Shown piece by piece: positions 14,068 to 23,523 of a stretch of 23,523 bases of DNA. The first letter of the stretch is position 1. Every line of letters begins with the position of its first letter. A model generated the notes under the pieces. The model was given only the letters and a program-made list of their open reading frames with translations, did not search any database and was not told where the DNA came from. A program made the translations under genes and the position numbers. This stretch comes from Moraxella pluranimalium (lineage in GTDB: Bacteria > Pseudomonadota > Gammaproteobacteria > Pseudomonadales > Moraxellaceae): positions 1 to 23,523 of the forward strand of contig NZ_MUYU01000016.1 of the NCBI RefSeq assembly GCF_002014825.1, read 5' to 3'.

Positions 14068-17000
14068 TTAACGCAAGAACGCACGAGCATTGCGGAATAG
14101 ACGCATCCACGCACCGTCGTTTTGCCACTCATCAGGTTTCCACGAGTGATTGACCGCACGCAAGGTACGCTCTGGATGTGGCATCATCAAGGTCACACGG
14201 CCATCATTACTACAGATACCCGTCACACCCTCTGGCGAGCCATTCGGGTTCAGCGGATAATGCCCGGTTGGATTACCTTGACTGTCAACATAACGCAGGG
14301 CAATCTGGCCATGACGCGCCAGTTCTGCCATTGATTTGTCATCCAAATCGGCATAGCCTTCACCGTGGGCGATGGCGATTGGCAAGATGCTGTCTTGCAT
14401 ACCTTTTAGCAGGACGGATTTGGTACGTTCAACACGGACATTGACCGTGCGTGCTTCAAAGCGAGCTGATTTGTTCGCTCTAAAGCGTGGGAAATGCTCA
14501 GCGCCGACCATCAAGTCCTTGAGCTGACTCATCATCTGACAGCCATTACATACACCTAGTGCAAAGGTCTCAGGACGATGGAAGAAACGAGCAAACTGCA
14601 TACGCAGCTCATCATGGAATAGCACCGAGTTTGCCCAGCCTGAGCCTGCACCCAGCACATCACCATAGCTAAAGCCGCCACACGCCACCAAGCCTTCAAA
14701 ATCACGCAGATTGATACGACCGCTCATCAAGTCGCTCATATGTACATCGATAGCATCAAAACCTGCACGCACAAAGCCTGCACCCATCTCAAGATGACCA
14801 TTGACGCCTTGTTCACGCAAGATGGCGACTTTTGGTAGGCTCGTACGGCTGTTGATATATGGTGCTTCAACCGCCAAATCCAGGTCAAAATTGGCATCAG
14901 CAATCAAACCATGATGGTTGATGTCGCTGATGAGTGCAAATTCTTGGTCGGCACACGCAGGATTGTCACGCAGGCTTTGGATGGCATGGCTGACTTTTGC
15001 CCATTCTTGTTGTAGCTCACTACGCTCAAAGGCAAGCTGTACGCTTGGCGTGGTGATGGTCAATTTATCCACACCTGCACCACCTGCCGGCGTTGCTTTG
15101 GCATCACCGATTAGGCTTGTTAACGCTGATACGCCATGCTCTGCCGCCAATGCCACAAAGGCATCGACATCTTCAGGCAATACCTGTACCACCGCACCCA
15201 GCTCTTCGGCGAATAGCTGACCCAATAGATTGTCATCGCTTAGGGCAAGATTTATCGCCATACGGCTAGCAAACTGCATCTCAGCCACTGCCGCCACAAG
15301 GCCACCATCACCGATGTCATGATAAGCCTTAATCACGCCTGCTTTGGCAGCCGCTTGGATAAAGGCGAAGAAATTGGCAAGGTCAGATGCGCTGTCCAAA
15401 TCAGGGCAATCATTACCCAGCTGGCTCAATGTCTGCGCAAAAATCGAACCGCCCAGACGCAGCTTGCCGCCTGACAAATCAATGCGATACAGCACCGAAT
15501 CGCTATTGACGAGCGCAGGGGTCAGCGTACCTGCGACATCTTGGACAGGGGCAAAGGCAGTGATAATCAGACTCATCGGCGAGCTGACTGACTTATCCAC
15601 GCCATCATCTTGCCAGTTGGCTTTCATAGATAGGCTGTCCTTGCCCACAGGGATGGTGATACCAAGCGCAGGGCATAGCTCTTCGCCGACTGCGTGTACT
15701 GCATCAAATAGTGCGGCGTCTTCTTTTTCGTCGCCACAGGCTGCCATCCAGTTAGCCGATAGGGTCACATCGCTAATCTTGGCAATGCGGGCTGATGCGA
15801 TATTGGTCACTGCTTCACCAACCGCTAGGCGAGCTGATGCAGTTGGGCTGATCAATGCCACAGGCGCACGCTCACCCATTGCCATCGCTTCACCTGTGAT
15901 GGCGGTTAGGCTCGTGCTCGTCACCGCACAGTCTGCCACAGGCACTTGATAGCGACCCACATACTGATCTTGGGTCACCATACCAGTGATTGAGCGGTCG
16001 CCAATGCTGATTAGGAATGACTTGCTGGCGACCGTTGGGTGGCGCAGGACATCTTTGATACTCGTTGCCAAATCCACTGATGAGACATCGAGCGCACGCA
16101 GTTCATTATCACGACGGCTAAAGCTGCGCTTCATCTTTGGCGTACCACCAAGCAGTACTTGCATTGGCATATCGACAGGTTGCTCTGGCAATAGGCTGTC
16201 ATCGACTTGTAGCTGACGCACCGCAGTCGCCGTACCCAAGATGGCATACGGACAGCGTTCACGAGCACAGATGTCATCAAACAGCTTTTCGCTCTCAGGG
16301 CGGATGGCAAGCACATAACGCTCTTGGGCTTCGTTTGACCAGATTGCCATCGGCGACATACCTGCTTCTAGTGATGGCACTTTACGCAGATTCAGATGCG
16401 CACCCAGCTCATGATCATCGACAAGCTCAGGCATGGCGTTTGATAGACCGCCTGCACCGACATCGTGGATTGAGATGATTGGGTTGTTGTCATTGCCGTC
16501 TTTTGCCATCGCCCAGCAGGTATCGATGACTTCTTGACAGCGACGCTCCATCTCAGCATTATCACGCTGTACAGAGGCAAAATCCAAGCCTTCGTCCAGC
16601 TCGCCACTATCTACCGAGCTTGCTGCACCGCCGCCTAGACCGATTTGCATCGCAGGGCCACCCAGTACGATGAGTAGATCACCTTCTTGGATGGCATTTT
16701 TTTGTACTAGATTACGCTTGATATTGCCATAGCCACCGGCGATCATGATTGGCTTATGATAGCCACGCATTTGGCTGCCGTCTTGCTCGGCTGATGTATC
16801 AAGCTGAAAGGTACGGAAATAGCCGTTTAGGTTCGGGCGACCAAATTCATTGGCGAATGCCGCACCGCCCAATGGGCCTTCGATCATGATATCTAGCGCT
16901 GACGCCATGCGTGATGGCTTACCATAGTCAGCTGCTGATACTTTGCCTGATGTTTCCCATTTTTCAGGCATATTTGGCAAGTGCAGATGCGAGACGCTAA

Positions 17001-18012
17001 AGCCTGTCAAGCCCGCTTTTGGCTTACCGCCACGACCCGTTGCGCCTTCGTCACGAATCTCACCGCCTGCGCCTGTCGCCGCCCCTGCAAATGGGGCAAT
17101 CGCCGTTGGGTGGTTGTGCGTTTCGACTTTCATCAAGATATCGACTTGCTCATTATGAAAGCCGTACTGCGCTTCGCCAGCGTCGTTTTTGGTTGGATAA
17201 AAACGCTCGGCAACAAAGCCTTCCATCACCGCTGCATTATCTTTATAAGCTGATAGGATGCCTTCAGAGTGTTTTTCGTGGGTATTACGAATCATCTTGA
17301 ACAGTGATTTTGGCTGAACTTCGCCATCAATCGTCCATTCGGCATTAAAAATCTTATGACGGCAATGCTCAGAGTTGGCTTGGGCGAACATCATCAGCTC
17401 GACATCAGTCGGATTGCGACCTAGCTTGCTAAAGTTTTCGACCAAATAATCAATGTCTTCGCTTGATAACGCAAAGCCAAATTCGGTATTGGCAGACGCC
17501 AGTGCATCACGACCTTTGCCCATGATATCGACCGTGCTTAGGTGCGCAGGCTCGCCATCGACGAACAAGGCTGACACATCACCAAGCTCATACACGAGAC
17601 TTTGGGTCATGCGGTCATGCAAGATGGCTTCGGCAGCAGGCGGCAGGCGACTTGGCAGATTCTCGCCGGTCAAGGTATAGACCACCACACGCTCGACACG
17701 GTGGATATTGACACCGCAGTTATTAAAAATATCAGTCGCCTTAGACGCCCATGGGCTAATCGTGCCAAAGCGTGGCGCAACCACCACTTGAATTTGATTA
17801 TCACCAGCACTCACCAAAGCAGGCGCTTGACCTTGATTCAATAGATCCAATGCTTTTTTGTGGTCTGTATCAGACAATGGCGCATCAAATACATAAACCT
17901 GCTGACTGCTCAATGCACTCACACTCAGATTGGCCTTGTCTTTGAGCTGTTCGGCTAATTTTTGTGCTTGAAAATCGGTCAAAAAACCCAAACCGGCGAT
18001 GGTGCTCATCAT
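14068..18012 (-). CDS. purL: Phosphoribosylformylglycinamidine synthase (large single-chain form)
   Basis: The 1314-residue cytosolic enzyme converts FGAR, glutamine and ATP to FGAM in purine synthesis. It matches the large proteobacterial PurL (about 1295 residues). An N-terminal PurS-like part is followed by two AIRS-like ATP/substrate halves (for example [19 protein letters not shown] and [13 protein letters not shown]) and a C-terminal class I glutaminase with nucleophile C1155 in GVCNGCQ and partners H1279 and E1281 in HPERTLR. I place the start at 18012 because AAGGG lies eight bases upstream. An ATG at 18039 would add nine residues without a binding site. A single-gene unit with its own terminator. 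Confidence 0.97.
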   Translation of the reverse strand: MMSTIAGLGFLTDFQAQKLAEQLKDKANLSVSALSSQQVYVFDAPLSDTDHKKALDLLNQGQAPALVSAGDNQIQVVVAPRFGTISPWASKATDIFNNCGVNIHRVERVVVYTLTGENLPSRLPPAAEAILHDRMTQSLVYELGDVSALFVDGEPAHLSTVDIMGKGRDALASANTEFGFALSSEDIDYLVENFSKLGRNPTDVELMMFAQANSEHCRHKIFNAEWTIDGEVQPKSLFKMIRNTHEKHSEGILSAYKDNAAVMEGFVAERFYPTKNDAGEAQYGFHNEQVDILMKVETHNHPTAIAPFAGAATGAGGEIRDEGATGRGGKPKAGLTGFSVSHLHLPNMPEKWETSGKVSAADYGKPSRMASALDIMIEGPLGGAAFANEFGRPNLNGYFRTFQLDTSAEQDGSQMRGYHKPIMIAGGYGNIKRNLVQKNAIQEGDLLIVLGGPAMQIGLGGGAASSVDSGELDEGLDFASVQRDNAEMERRCQEVIDTCWAMAKDGNDNNPIISIHDVGAGGLSNAMPELVDDHELGAHLNLRKVPSLEAGMSPMAIWSNEAQERYVLAIRPESEKLFDDICARERCPYAILGTATAVRQLQVDDSLLPEQPVDMPMQVLLGGTPKMKRSFSRRDNELRALDVSSVDLATSIKDVLRHPTVASKSFLISIGDRSITGMVTQDQYVGRYQVPVADCAVTSTSLTAITGEAMAMGERAPVALISPTASARLAVGEAVTNIASARIAKISDVTLSANWMAACGDEKEDAALFDAVHAVGEELCPALGITIPVGKDSLSMKANWQDDGVDKSVSSPMSLIITAFAPVQDVAGTLTPALVNSDSVLYRIDLSGGKLRLGGSIFAQTLSQLGNDCPDLDSASDLANFFAFIQAAAKAGVIKAYHDIGDGGLVAAVAEMQFASRMAINLALSDDNLLGQLFAEELGAVVQVLPEDVDAFVALAAEHGVSALTSLIGDAKATPAGGAGVDKLTITTPSVQLAFERSELQQEWAKVSHAIQSLRDNPACADQEFALISDINHHGLIADANFDLDLAVEAPYINSRTSLPKVAILREQGVNGHLEMGAGFVRAGFDAIDVHMSDLMSGRINLRDFEGLVACGGFSYGDVLGAGSGWANSVLFHDELRMQFARFFHRPETFALGVCNGCQMMSQLKDLMVGAEHFPRFRANKSARFEARTVNVRVERTKSVLLKGMQDSILPIAIAHGEGYADLDDKSMAELARHGQIALRYVDSQGNPTGHYPLNPNGSPEGVTGICSNDGRVTLMMPHPERTLRAVNHSWKPDEWQNDGAWMRLFRNARAFLR

Positions 18013-18076
18013 GGTGTTTACCCTTGCAAAAGACGCCACTAAAAACTGGCAAAATGATCAGAAATAAATACCGTCT

Positions 18077-18082
18077 ATTATA
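18077..18082 (-). promoter_or_regulatory. Likely -10 box of purL
   Basis: A perfect TATAAT on the minus strand lies 65 bp before the chosen purL start. No convincing -35 box stands 16-18 bp upstream, so an activator or extended element may be involved. I do not recognise a PurR-type operator. Confidence 0.45.
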
Positions 18083-18115
18083 ACAGAAAATTAAGGCAAA
18101 TTTTCTGACAAGTGA

Positions 18116-18149
18116 TAAAAAGGACGAAAATTTCAGCGTTTTCGTCCTT
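18116..18149 (-). terminator. Terminator of the DUF2799 lipoprotein gene
   Basis: AAGGACGAAAA (18120-18130) and TTTTCGTCCTT (18139-18149) form a perfect 11-bp stem with an 8-nt loop. On the minus strand a short T run follows. It separates the lipoprotein gene from purL. Confidence 0.8.
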
Positions 18150-18191
18150 CGAGCTCTGACAATCGATCAAAGATTGATGGTCAAAATCAGT

Positions 18192-18761
18192 TTAATTATA
18201 CGGATTATAAGCCTTTGCTTCGCTTAGCACTCGCTCATCTTCGATGATTTTATCCACCAAAGCATTGATCTTGGCAGGCAAACCCACCATATAGGCACGA
18301 GCTTCTTTTTCGCTCTTAAATTCTAGGTTGTCGCCTTCTTGGAGTTTTTTGAGCTGTTCACGCAGTTTTGTGAGCTCTTTTCGGTCTTTTTCAATTTGGC
18401 TCTCCAAGCGGTTCATATTGTAGCCATAGTTATTGGCACGGGTCAGCACATCCAAAAGCTCGCTTGGGCAGACGCTATTGAGACGACTACCACTTCTGCC
18501 AAGTCGATAGGCATTGGCGGTGGTGCAGTAGCTTTGCAGTCCTGCTTGGCGACCTTGTTCCCACACATCACGGTCAGGCGTGATACCCACTTTGGCACAC
18601 GCTTTGGCATGGCTGGCAAGGCGACTCCAATCATGCCCACTGCTGCCATCTTTAGCACCGACTTGATACCAATCAGCCACTTGGCATTCTGCCTTTGACA
18701 TCGTCGCACAGCCTGCCACCATCAGTGATGACGCCACAATACCCAAAATCACACGCTTCAT
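18192..18761 (-). CDS. DUF2799-type lipoprotein with C-terminal coiled coil
   Basis: The 189-residue precursor has a lipoprotein signal peptide: two basic residues, a hydrophobic core, and the lipobox MVAGC with C18 as the lipidated residue. The mature part begins with the WYQVGAKDG pattern and repeated short W/Y-x-x-G-x-x-x-G segments (DVWEQGRQAGLQSYC, AYRLGRSG) that I associate with DUF2799 proteins. Residues about 115-142 (LESQIEKDRKELTKLREQLK) are a strongly charged coiled coil. Function is unknown, and the location should be the outer or inner membrane facing the periplasm. AAGGAT upstream supports the start. It stands alone between two terminators/gaps. Confidence 0.8.
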   Translation of the reverse strand: MKRVILGIVASSLMVAGCATMSKAECQVADWYQVGAKDGSSGHDWSRLASHAKACAKVGITPDRDVWEQGRQAGLQSYCTTANAYRLGRSGSRLNSVCPSELLDVLTRANNYGYNMNRLESQIEKDRKELTKLREQLKKLQEGDNLEFKSEKEARAYMVGLPAKINALVDKIIEDERVLSEAKAYNPYN

Positions 18762-18841
18762 AATCTATCCTTACCATGAGTGAATGAATGTTTATCTATT
18801 AAGTTTATCCCAAAATTTGCTCACATCCAAGCAAATTTTTG

Positions 18842-21802
18842 TTAAGCATTTGTTGAAGTCGCCTTAGTCGTTTGGGCGGTATTTTGTGCAATCAACTCAT
18901 CCAATGCCACACCTTGTAAGGCATCAAGTGCATCGAGTGCATCAATCAGTGCACGATAGGCAGGACGCATGGCGATGAACTGACTGGCGCTCGCATCCGT
19001 CATATCAGCTCGGCATTTTTGTTCAAACTCTTCGGACGATGCACGCAGTCGTGGTACGCCTGCATAGCGTGATGCACCCACCATGCGATGGCTAATCTCG
19101 GCAAGCTTGGCACGATCTCGATCCGCCCAAGCACGCTCGAGTGCTTGTTTTTCGTTATCCGCCCCATCGATAATCATACCAAGTAGCTTCATCGCCAAAT
19201 CAGGCTTATTCGCCGAACGCTCAAGCGCATCCGCCCAATCAATATCCCGTCCAGCATCAGCCGTCACAGCCAGCTCATCCACCGCCACAGGCTCAAACTG
19301 CACCGTCTGCTCAGCAGGCTCAGGCATATCATCACGACTACGACCGAGCCATTTTTGTAGTGTCTGCACAAGCTGTACTTGTCCGATTGGCTTACCCACA
19401 TAGTCATTGAGCCCTGATGATACCAAGCGGTCTTTTTCGTCCGACAAGCCATGCGCCGTCAGCGCCACAATCGGCACAGGCTCAGATAAGTGCGCCTGCT
19501 CAATTTTGCGAATCTGAATCGATGCTTCAAGCCCCGACATTCGTGGCATCTGCACATCCATAAACACCAAATCAATCGGCGGACTTGCACCCGTGATGCT
19601 CTTAGTCATCATCTCAATGGCATCAAAACCACTGCCTGCGGTGACCACTTCAACGCCAAGCTCAGTCAATAGCGCATCGAGCACAAGCAAGTTTGGCAAA
19701 TGGTCATCCACCGCCAAGATGCGTCTGCCGACAAATTTGGCTTGGCGAGACGATTGGTCATTGAGCAAGGTTTCATCTTGGTTGCACAGCATGGCGTACA
19801 ATTGCCGCTTGTCCATCGGCTCATACAAAGCGTGCGTCTGATAGCGTTCGAGTAGCTGACTGTTCATGCCAACTTGATAACCATAACTGGCAAGCTTGCC
19901 TGTATATCTTAGGCGAATTTGGCGTAAAATTGCCCCGACATCATCTTTGGCGGCATCTTGACCGAAATTATCGACGATAACCCAGTCGTATTCGGTGTCT
20001 TTTTTATCCAGTTTTTCTAATAAATCAGCCAAACCGATTGCCACTGTCAGTTGTACTTTTGTACCGGCAAGGCTTGCTTTTAGCACCTGCAATGCTGGCG
20101 CATGGTTAATCCACACAAGCACCTGCATTGGCAAGTATAGCTTATCAGGCAATGGCGTCATCACATCGATGGCATCATCATTATCTTGGACACCTGTTGG
20201 CATCTCAAACCAAAAAGTCGCCCCCGTGTTGGCGATATTTTCGCTATGATTATCAAAAAATCCAATCGAGCCGCCCATCAGTAGGGTCAATTGCTTAGAA
20301 ATTACCAAGCCAAGCCCCGTGCCACCATAGCGACGAGTGACGGACAAATCCCCTTGGCTAAAGCTTTGGAACAGCTGTGCTTTGTCGCTTTCGCTGACGC
20401 CTTTGCCCGTATCTTCGACCGCAATGTGCAAAAAGCCTGTTTTTTCGGCTAGGCTGACACGGACAATCACCCCGCCTGTATCGGTGAATTTGATGGCATT
20501 ACCCACCAGATTTGTTAAAATTTGCTTAACACGTAAACTATCACCAACCACACGAGTTGGCACATCATGATAAAACAGCACCGCAAGGCGTAGGCGTTTT
20601 TCGAGCGCTGCCGGCGATAGCATATCCACGACATCATACACCGCTGCATACAGATCAAAGTCATGGCTATCAAGGGCAAGCTTACCTGCTTCCATCTTTG
20701 AAAAATCAAGCACATCATTGACTAGGGCGAGTAGATGCGCACTGGATTTTTTGATGGTTTGGACATATAAGTCCTGCTCGCTAGTTAAGCCTGCCTTACG
20801 AGCGAGTAGATTGATAAAGCCATCAATACTGTTGAGCGGTGTTCTTAGTTCATGGCTGATATTAGCAAGAAAAGCGGACTTAGCTTGGCTGGTTGAAATC
20901 GCCGCATCACGAGCGTTACGGATGGAGATATTTTGCATTTCCATCTCATCAAAGGCTTGTTGCAAATCTCGCTCAGTCTCTTCGGCATGGTTCTTAAGCT
21001 CAGTAAAGCTGACATCAAGCCGCTTAATCGCACGGCTAAAATCATCAATCAACAAAGCAAATTCGCCATCGGTGCGTAGTGTCGGCGTCTTGGAGAGATG
21101 TTCGGCATTGAGCCTTTGTAAGTACAGACGCATCTCATAAATCGGCGCAATCCATCGCTTAGAATAGATATTCAAAATCAGCAGTAGTAACAAAATGGTA
21201 ATCAAGCCAGTAATCGCCAGTGCCAATGCCACTCGATAATAAGCAATGGTCAAAGGCGTCTTGTCCATATCGACAAACAGCCAATACCGCTTATTATTGA
21301 ACAAAATCGGCATCCCATACGCCGTCCCCACAGGCGTCGCCATACGCATCACTTCTTTGGCATCGCTATCAAACACCCCCCACGGCGCATCCGACTGCAT
21401 CCCTGTGGTAAATAGCATCTGCCCAAGCTCATCCATCACCGCCACACGCAGTACATGCTGATTGCGTGATTGTTGTAGTTGGTTGAGCCAATGCTCGCTG
21501 GTCGTCGTCGGATTGGGCTTGGGCGTGATGGCTTGTAGCATACCGCTGTCATCCATCTGCTCGATTTGCAGATTGAGCGATTCTTGGCTTTTTTCAAGGT
21601 CCATCAACAAAGGGCGCACAATCGGCTCATAGCGAACTAACGCCGCCTGCGCCAACGCATCTTGCTCGGATAAAATCGCACGGCGTGTCTCAACCATCAC
21701 CAAATACGCCCCTGCCATCGCCAAAATCACAATCGGCAAAAACACCAATAAAATCAGCTGACCATAAGCGCTTTTGATACCAAAGCTTTTCTCGATTCGC
21801 AT
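18842..21802 (-). CDS. GacS/BarA-like hybrid sensor histidine kinase
   Basis: The 986-residue inner membrane protein would phosphorylate a GacA/UvrY-type regulator through a relay. Visible parts are: a membrane helix 15-36, a periplasmic domain (about 37-190), a second helix 191-211, HAMP (about 212-265), a HisKA domain with H317 in NISHELRTPL, an ATPase with N435, DTGKG (464-468) and GGTGLGL (493-499), a degenerate receiver-like stretch (about 556-680), a true receiver with D749 and K804, and a Hpt domain with H905 in EISHRMVGASR. The family usually runs to about 900-950 residues. Whether it is the GacS ortholog cannot be settled here. It is divergent from gabD. Confidence 0.88.
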   Translation of the reverse strand: MRIEKSFGIKSAYGQLILLVFLPIVILAMAGAYLVMVETRRAILSEQDALAQAALVRYEPIVRPLLMDLEKSQESLNLQIEQMDDSGMLQAITPKPNPTTTSEHWLNQLQQSRNQHVLRVAVMDELGQMLFTTGMQSDAPWGVFDSDAKEVMRMATPVGTAYGMPILFNNKRYWLFVDMDKTPLTIAYYRVALALAITGLITILLLLLILNIYSKRWIAPIYEMRLYLQRLNAEHLSKTPTLRTDGEFALLIDDFSRAIKRLDVSFTELKNHAEETERDLQQAFDEMEMQNISIRNARDAAISTSQAKSAFLANISHELRTPLNSIDGFINLLARKAGLTSEQDLYVQTIKKSSAHLLALVNDVLDFSKMEAGKLALDSHDFDLYAAVYDVVDMLSPAALEKRLRLAVLFYHDVPTRVVGDSLRVKQILTNLVGNAIKFTDTGGVIVRVSLAEKTGFLHIAVEDTGKGVSESDKAQLFQSFSQGDLSVTRRYGGTGLGLVISKQLTLLMGGSIGFFDNHSENIANTGATFWFEMPTGVQDNDDAIDVMTPLPDKLYLPMQVLVWINHAPALQVLKASLAGTKVQLTVAIGLADLLEKLDKKDTEYDWVIVDNFGQDAAKDDVGAILRQIRLRYTGKLASYGYQVGMNSQLLERYQTHALYEPMDKRQLYAMLCNQDETLLNDQSSRQAKFVGRRILAVDDHLPNLLVLDALLTELGVEVVTAGSGFDAIEMMTKSITGASPPIDLVFMDVQMPRMSGLEASIQIRKIEQAHLSEPVPIVALTAHGLSDEKDRLVSSGLNDYVGKPIGQVQLVQTLQKWLGRSRDDMPEPAEQTVQFEPVAVDELAVTADAGRDIDWADALERSANKPDLAMKLLGMIIDGADNEKQALERAWADRDRAKLAEISHRMVGASRYAGVPRLRASSEEFEQKCRADMTDASASQFIAMRPAYRALIDALDALDALQGVALDELIAQNTAQTTKATSTNA

Positions 21803-21882
21803 ACTCTGTCCATCACAATAGATAAACGCACTATATCAAAAAATCATAAAAAAAGCACCATTTGTCTGTACCAACATCCATC

Positions 21883-21911
21883 ATGACAAGTACTATGAAT
21901 TTCTTTATAAT
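21883..21911 (+). promoter_or_regulatory. Promoter of gabD
   Basis: ATGACA (21883-21888) and a perfect TATAAT (21906-21911) are 17 bp apart. A second TATAAT follows at 21915-21920. Transcription from here would start after the upstream in-frame ATG at 21862, so the protein must start further down, in agreement with the family N-terminus at 21976. Confidence 0.65.
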
Positions 21912-21975
21912 GACTATAATAATCACAATTTATCAGCATCTAAGCATTCCAAAGAACCTATTAATGAGAAAGCCA

Positions 21976-23439
21976 ATGACAATCACCACTCACCTAAACA
22001 ATCCTGCTCTTATCCAACAAGCCTGCTATATAAACGGCTCTTGGGTCACTGCCCAAAGCGGCAAGACCATCGACATCGTTAACCCCTTTGATGGCTCACA
22101 TCTAGGCGCTGTGCCTGATTTATCCGCTGATGAAGTACGCACTGCCGTCGATGCCGCCGAGATTGCCCAAAAATCTTGGGCGAAGCTCACCCCTAAGGCT
22201 CGTGGCGATATTTTACACAAATGGGCAGATTTGATTGATGCCAATATCGATGATTTGGAGGTCATCATGACCCTTGAGCAAGGCAAACCACTGAGCGAGG
22301 CTCGTGGTGAAGTGGCGTACGCTAACAGCTTTATCCGCTGGTTCGCCGAAGAAGGCAAGCGTGTCTATGGCGATGTCATGGCAGCCACCAACCCTGCCCT
22401 GCGTTACACTATTTTGAAGCAACCTGTCGGTGTCTGTGCCGCCATCACCCCGTGGAATTTCCCATCGGCGATGATTACCCGTAAAGCTGCCCCTGCCCTA
22501 GCAGCAGGCTGTACCATGATTGTCAAGCCTGATAGCCAAACGCCATTTTCAGCGATCGCCATGATGGTACTTGCCGAACAAGCAGGTCTGCCAAAAGGTG
22601 TCCTACAAATCGTCACAGGTGACGCCCCAACCATCGGTAGCGTACTGACCAAAGACGAACGCATTCATAAGCTATCCTTTACAGGCTCAACCGCTGTCGG
22701 TCGCCTGCTGATGGAGCAATGTGCCAGCACGGTCAAAAAACTCTCGCTAGAGCTCGGTGGCAATGCCCCGTTTATCGTCTTTGAAGATGCTGACCTTGAA
22801 AAAGCCGCCACAGGCTTAATCGGCTCAAAATACCGCAACGCAGGACAAACCTGTGTCTGTGCCAACCGCGTCTATGTGCAATCAAACATCAAAGATAAAT
22901 TTTTAGAAATTTTTAAGGCAAAAGTCGATGCCCTAAAAGTCGGCAACGGCATGACAGCAGGCGTAGAAGTTGGGCCACTTATTAATGATAAAGCCTTGCA
23001 AAAGGTTGAGCATCTACTCAATGATGCCCTAGACAAAGGGGCAACGCTCATCACTGGTGGTGACAAAAACGATGCCAGTAAGCTCACCTTTAACCCCACC
23101 ATCATCAGCAATATCACCCCTGAGATGGATATCTACCGTGAAGAGATTTTTGGCCCGATTGCCCCTGTGTTTGTCTTTGACACCGAAGAAGAAGTCATCG
23201 CTATGGCAAACGATACCATCTATGGCTTGGCGGCATACTTTTATACCAATGACTTGGGTCGCTCATGGCGAGTGTCTGAAGGACTAGAATACGGCATGGT
23301 CGCCCAAAACACAGGGCTACTATCCACCGAAGTCGCCCCTTTTGGCGGTGTCAAGCAATCAGGCTTTGGGCGTGAAGGCTCAAAATACGGCATCGAAGAA
23401 TACATCACCACCAAATATTGGTGCGCTGATATTAGCTGA
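21976..23439 (+). CDS. gabD: Succinate-semialdehyde dehydrogenase (NADP-type)
   Basis: The 487-residue cytosolic enzyme oxidises succinic semialdehyde to succinate, the last step of GABA use. The length agrees with E. coli GabD (482). Catalytic and cofactor residues are present: N161 in PWNFP, K184 in VKPDSQTP, FTGSTAVG (235-242), E259 in LELGG, and the nucleophile C293 in NAGQTCVCANR, whose second cysteine (C295) is typical of this subfamily. The start is chosen at 21976 because the family N-terminus (ACYINGSWV) follows closely and the promoter lies downstream of the earlier ATG at 21862. The ribosome binding site is weak. No gabT or gabP is seen in the window. Confidence 0.93.
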   Translation: MTITTHLNNPALIQQACYINGSWVTAQSGKTIDIVNPFDGSHLGAVPDLSADEVRTAVDAAEIAQKSWAKLTPKARGDILHKWADLIDANIDDLEVIMTLEQGKPLSEARGEVAYANSFIRWFAEEGKRVYGDVMAATNPALRYTILKQPVGVCAAITPWNFPSAMITRKAAPALAAGCTMIVKPDSQTPFSAIAMMVLAEQAGLPKGVLQIVTGDAPTIGSVLTKDERIHKLSFTGSTAVGRLLMEQCASTVKKLSLELGGNAPFIVFEDADLEKAATGLIGSKYRNAGQTCVCANRVYVQSNIKDKFLEIFKAKVDALKVGNGMTAGVEVGPLINDKALQKVEHLLNDALDKGATLITGGDKNDASKLTFNPTIISNITPEMDIYREEIFGPIAPVFVFDTEEEVIAMANDTIYGLAAYFYTNDLGRSWRVSEGLEYGMVAQNTGLLSTEVAPFGGVKQSGFGREGSKYGIEEYITTKYWCADIS

Positions 23440-23458
23440 ACCGCACGCCACCCAACAA

Positions 23459-23490
23459 AAAAACACCACCACATAGTGGCAGTGTTTTGT
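23459..23490 (+). terminator. Stem-loop terminator of gabD
   Basis: AACAC-CA-CCAC (23462-23472) pairs with GTGG-CA-GTGTT (23476-23486), with a 2x2 internal mismatch and a 3-nt loop, and is followed by TTTGTGTG. It starts about 20 bp after the stop codon. Confidence 0.6.
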
Positions 23491-23523
23491 GTGTTTGCTT
23501 AGTAATGCGTATTACTTACGAAT

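Noticed and set aside
15344..15949. A 201-codon open frame on the plus strand inside purL
   Set aside because: It is antisense to a well-supported, highly conserved enzyme, has no ribosome binding site, and its Ala/Ser/Thr-rich product has no family character.
21862..21975. N-terminal extension of GabD
   Set aside because: It lies partly upstream of a good promoter, encodes a non-conserved Ile/Met/Thr-rich stretch, and the family N-terminus starts near 21976.
1..23523. CRISPR array, rRNA genes or toxin-antitoxin pair
   Set aside because: No regular repeat-spacer pattern, no rRNA-like sequence, and no adjacent small gene pair with recognisable toxin or antitoxin features were seen.

Overview
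The window looks like a piece of a Moraxella-type gammaproteobacterial chromosome (family Moraxellaceae). This rests on the moderate-to-low GC content, the protein flavour of PurL, GabD, GltS and Dld, and the mix of core genes. I assigned it from the sequence alone, so treat the genus as probable rather than proven.

Region 1 (about 1-8255) is the tRNA-proximal part of an integrative genetic element inserted at the 3' end of a tRNA-Ser(GGA) gene (8255-8345, minus strand). Next to the tRNA is a P4-type tyrosine integrase (6666-7994, minus), followed by a plus-strand cargo gene of unknown function (5824-6669). A leftward run of element genes then follows: a YagK/YfjJ (inovirus Gp2-like) replication-type protein, a small three-CxxC membrane protein, a DUF932 protein, a YqaJ/lambda-exonuclease-type nuclease, a zinc-cysteine protein resembling the phiC31 Gp3 recombination directionality factor family, and an AlpA-type small regulator/excisionase. 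At the far left a short ORF (possibly the N-terminus of a helicase) is cut by the end of an insertion sequence whose transposase start is visible. Several element genes are followed by their own stem-loop terminator. The far attachment site of the element is not in the window.

The most interesting unexplained structure is in the non-coding DNA of this element. TTRGRAA motifs repeat every 10 bp, three copies at a time, in two clusters between the integrase and the tRNA and in a third cluster upstream of alpA. TATACCAACA occurs four times in the integrase promoter, including a perfect 11-bp inverted repeat. TATCTA boxes upstream of the cargo gene lie at helically phased distances. Together they suggest an Int/Xis-type control circuit and a separately controlled cargo gene.

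Region 2 (8356-23523) is ordinary chromosome. It carries the tRNA-Ser promoter, a DUF454 membrane protein, a Fur-box-controlled heme oxygenase, psd and dld (probable two-gene operon), gltS, purL, a DUF2799 lipoprotein, a GacS/BarA-like hybrid sensor kinase, and divergently from it gabD. Most units end in clear stem-loop terminators. The body of dld has more T/A-ending codons than its neighbours and may be an imported allele.
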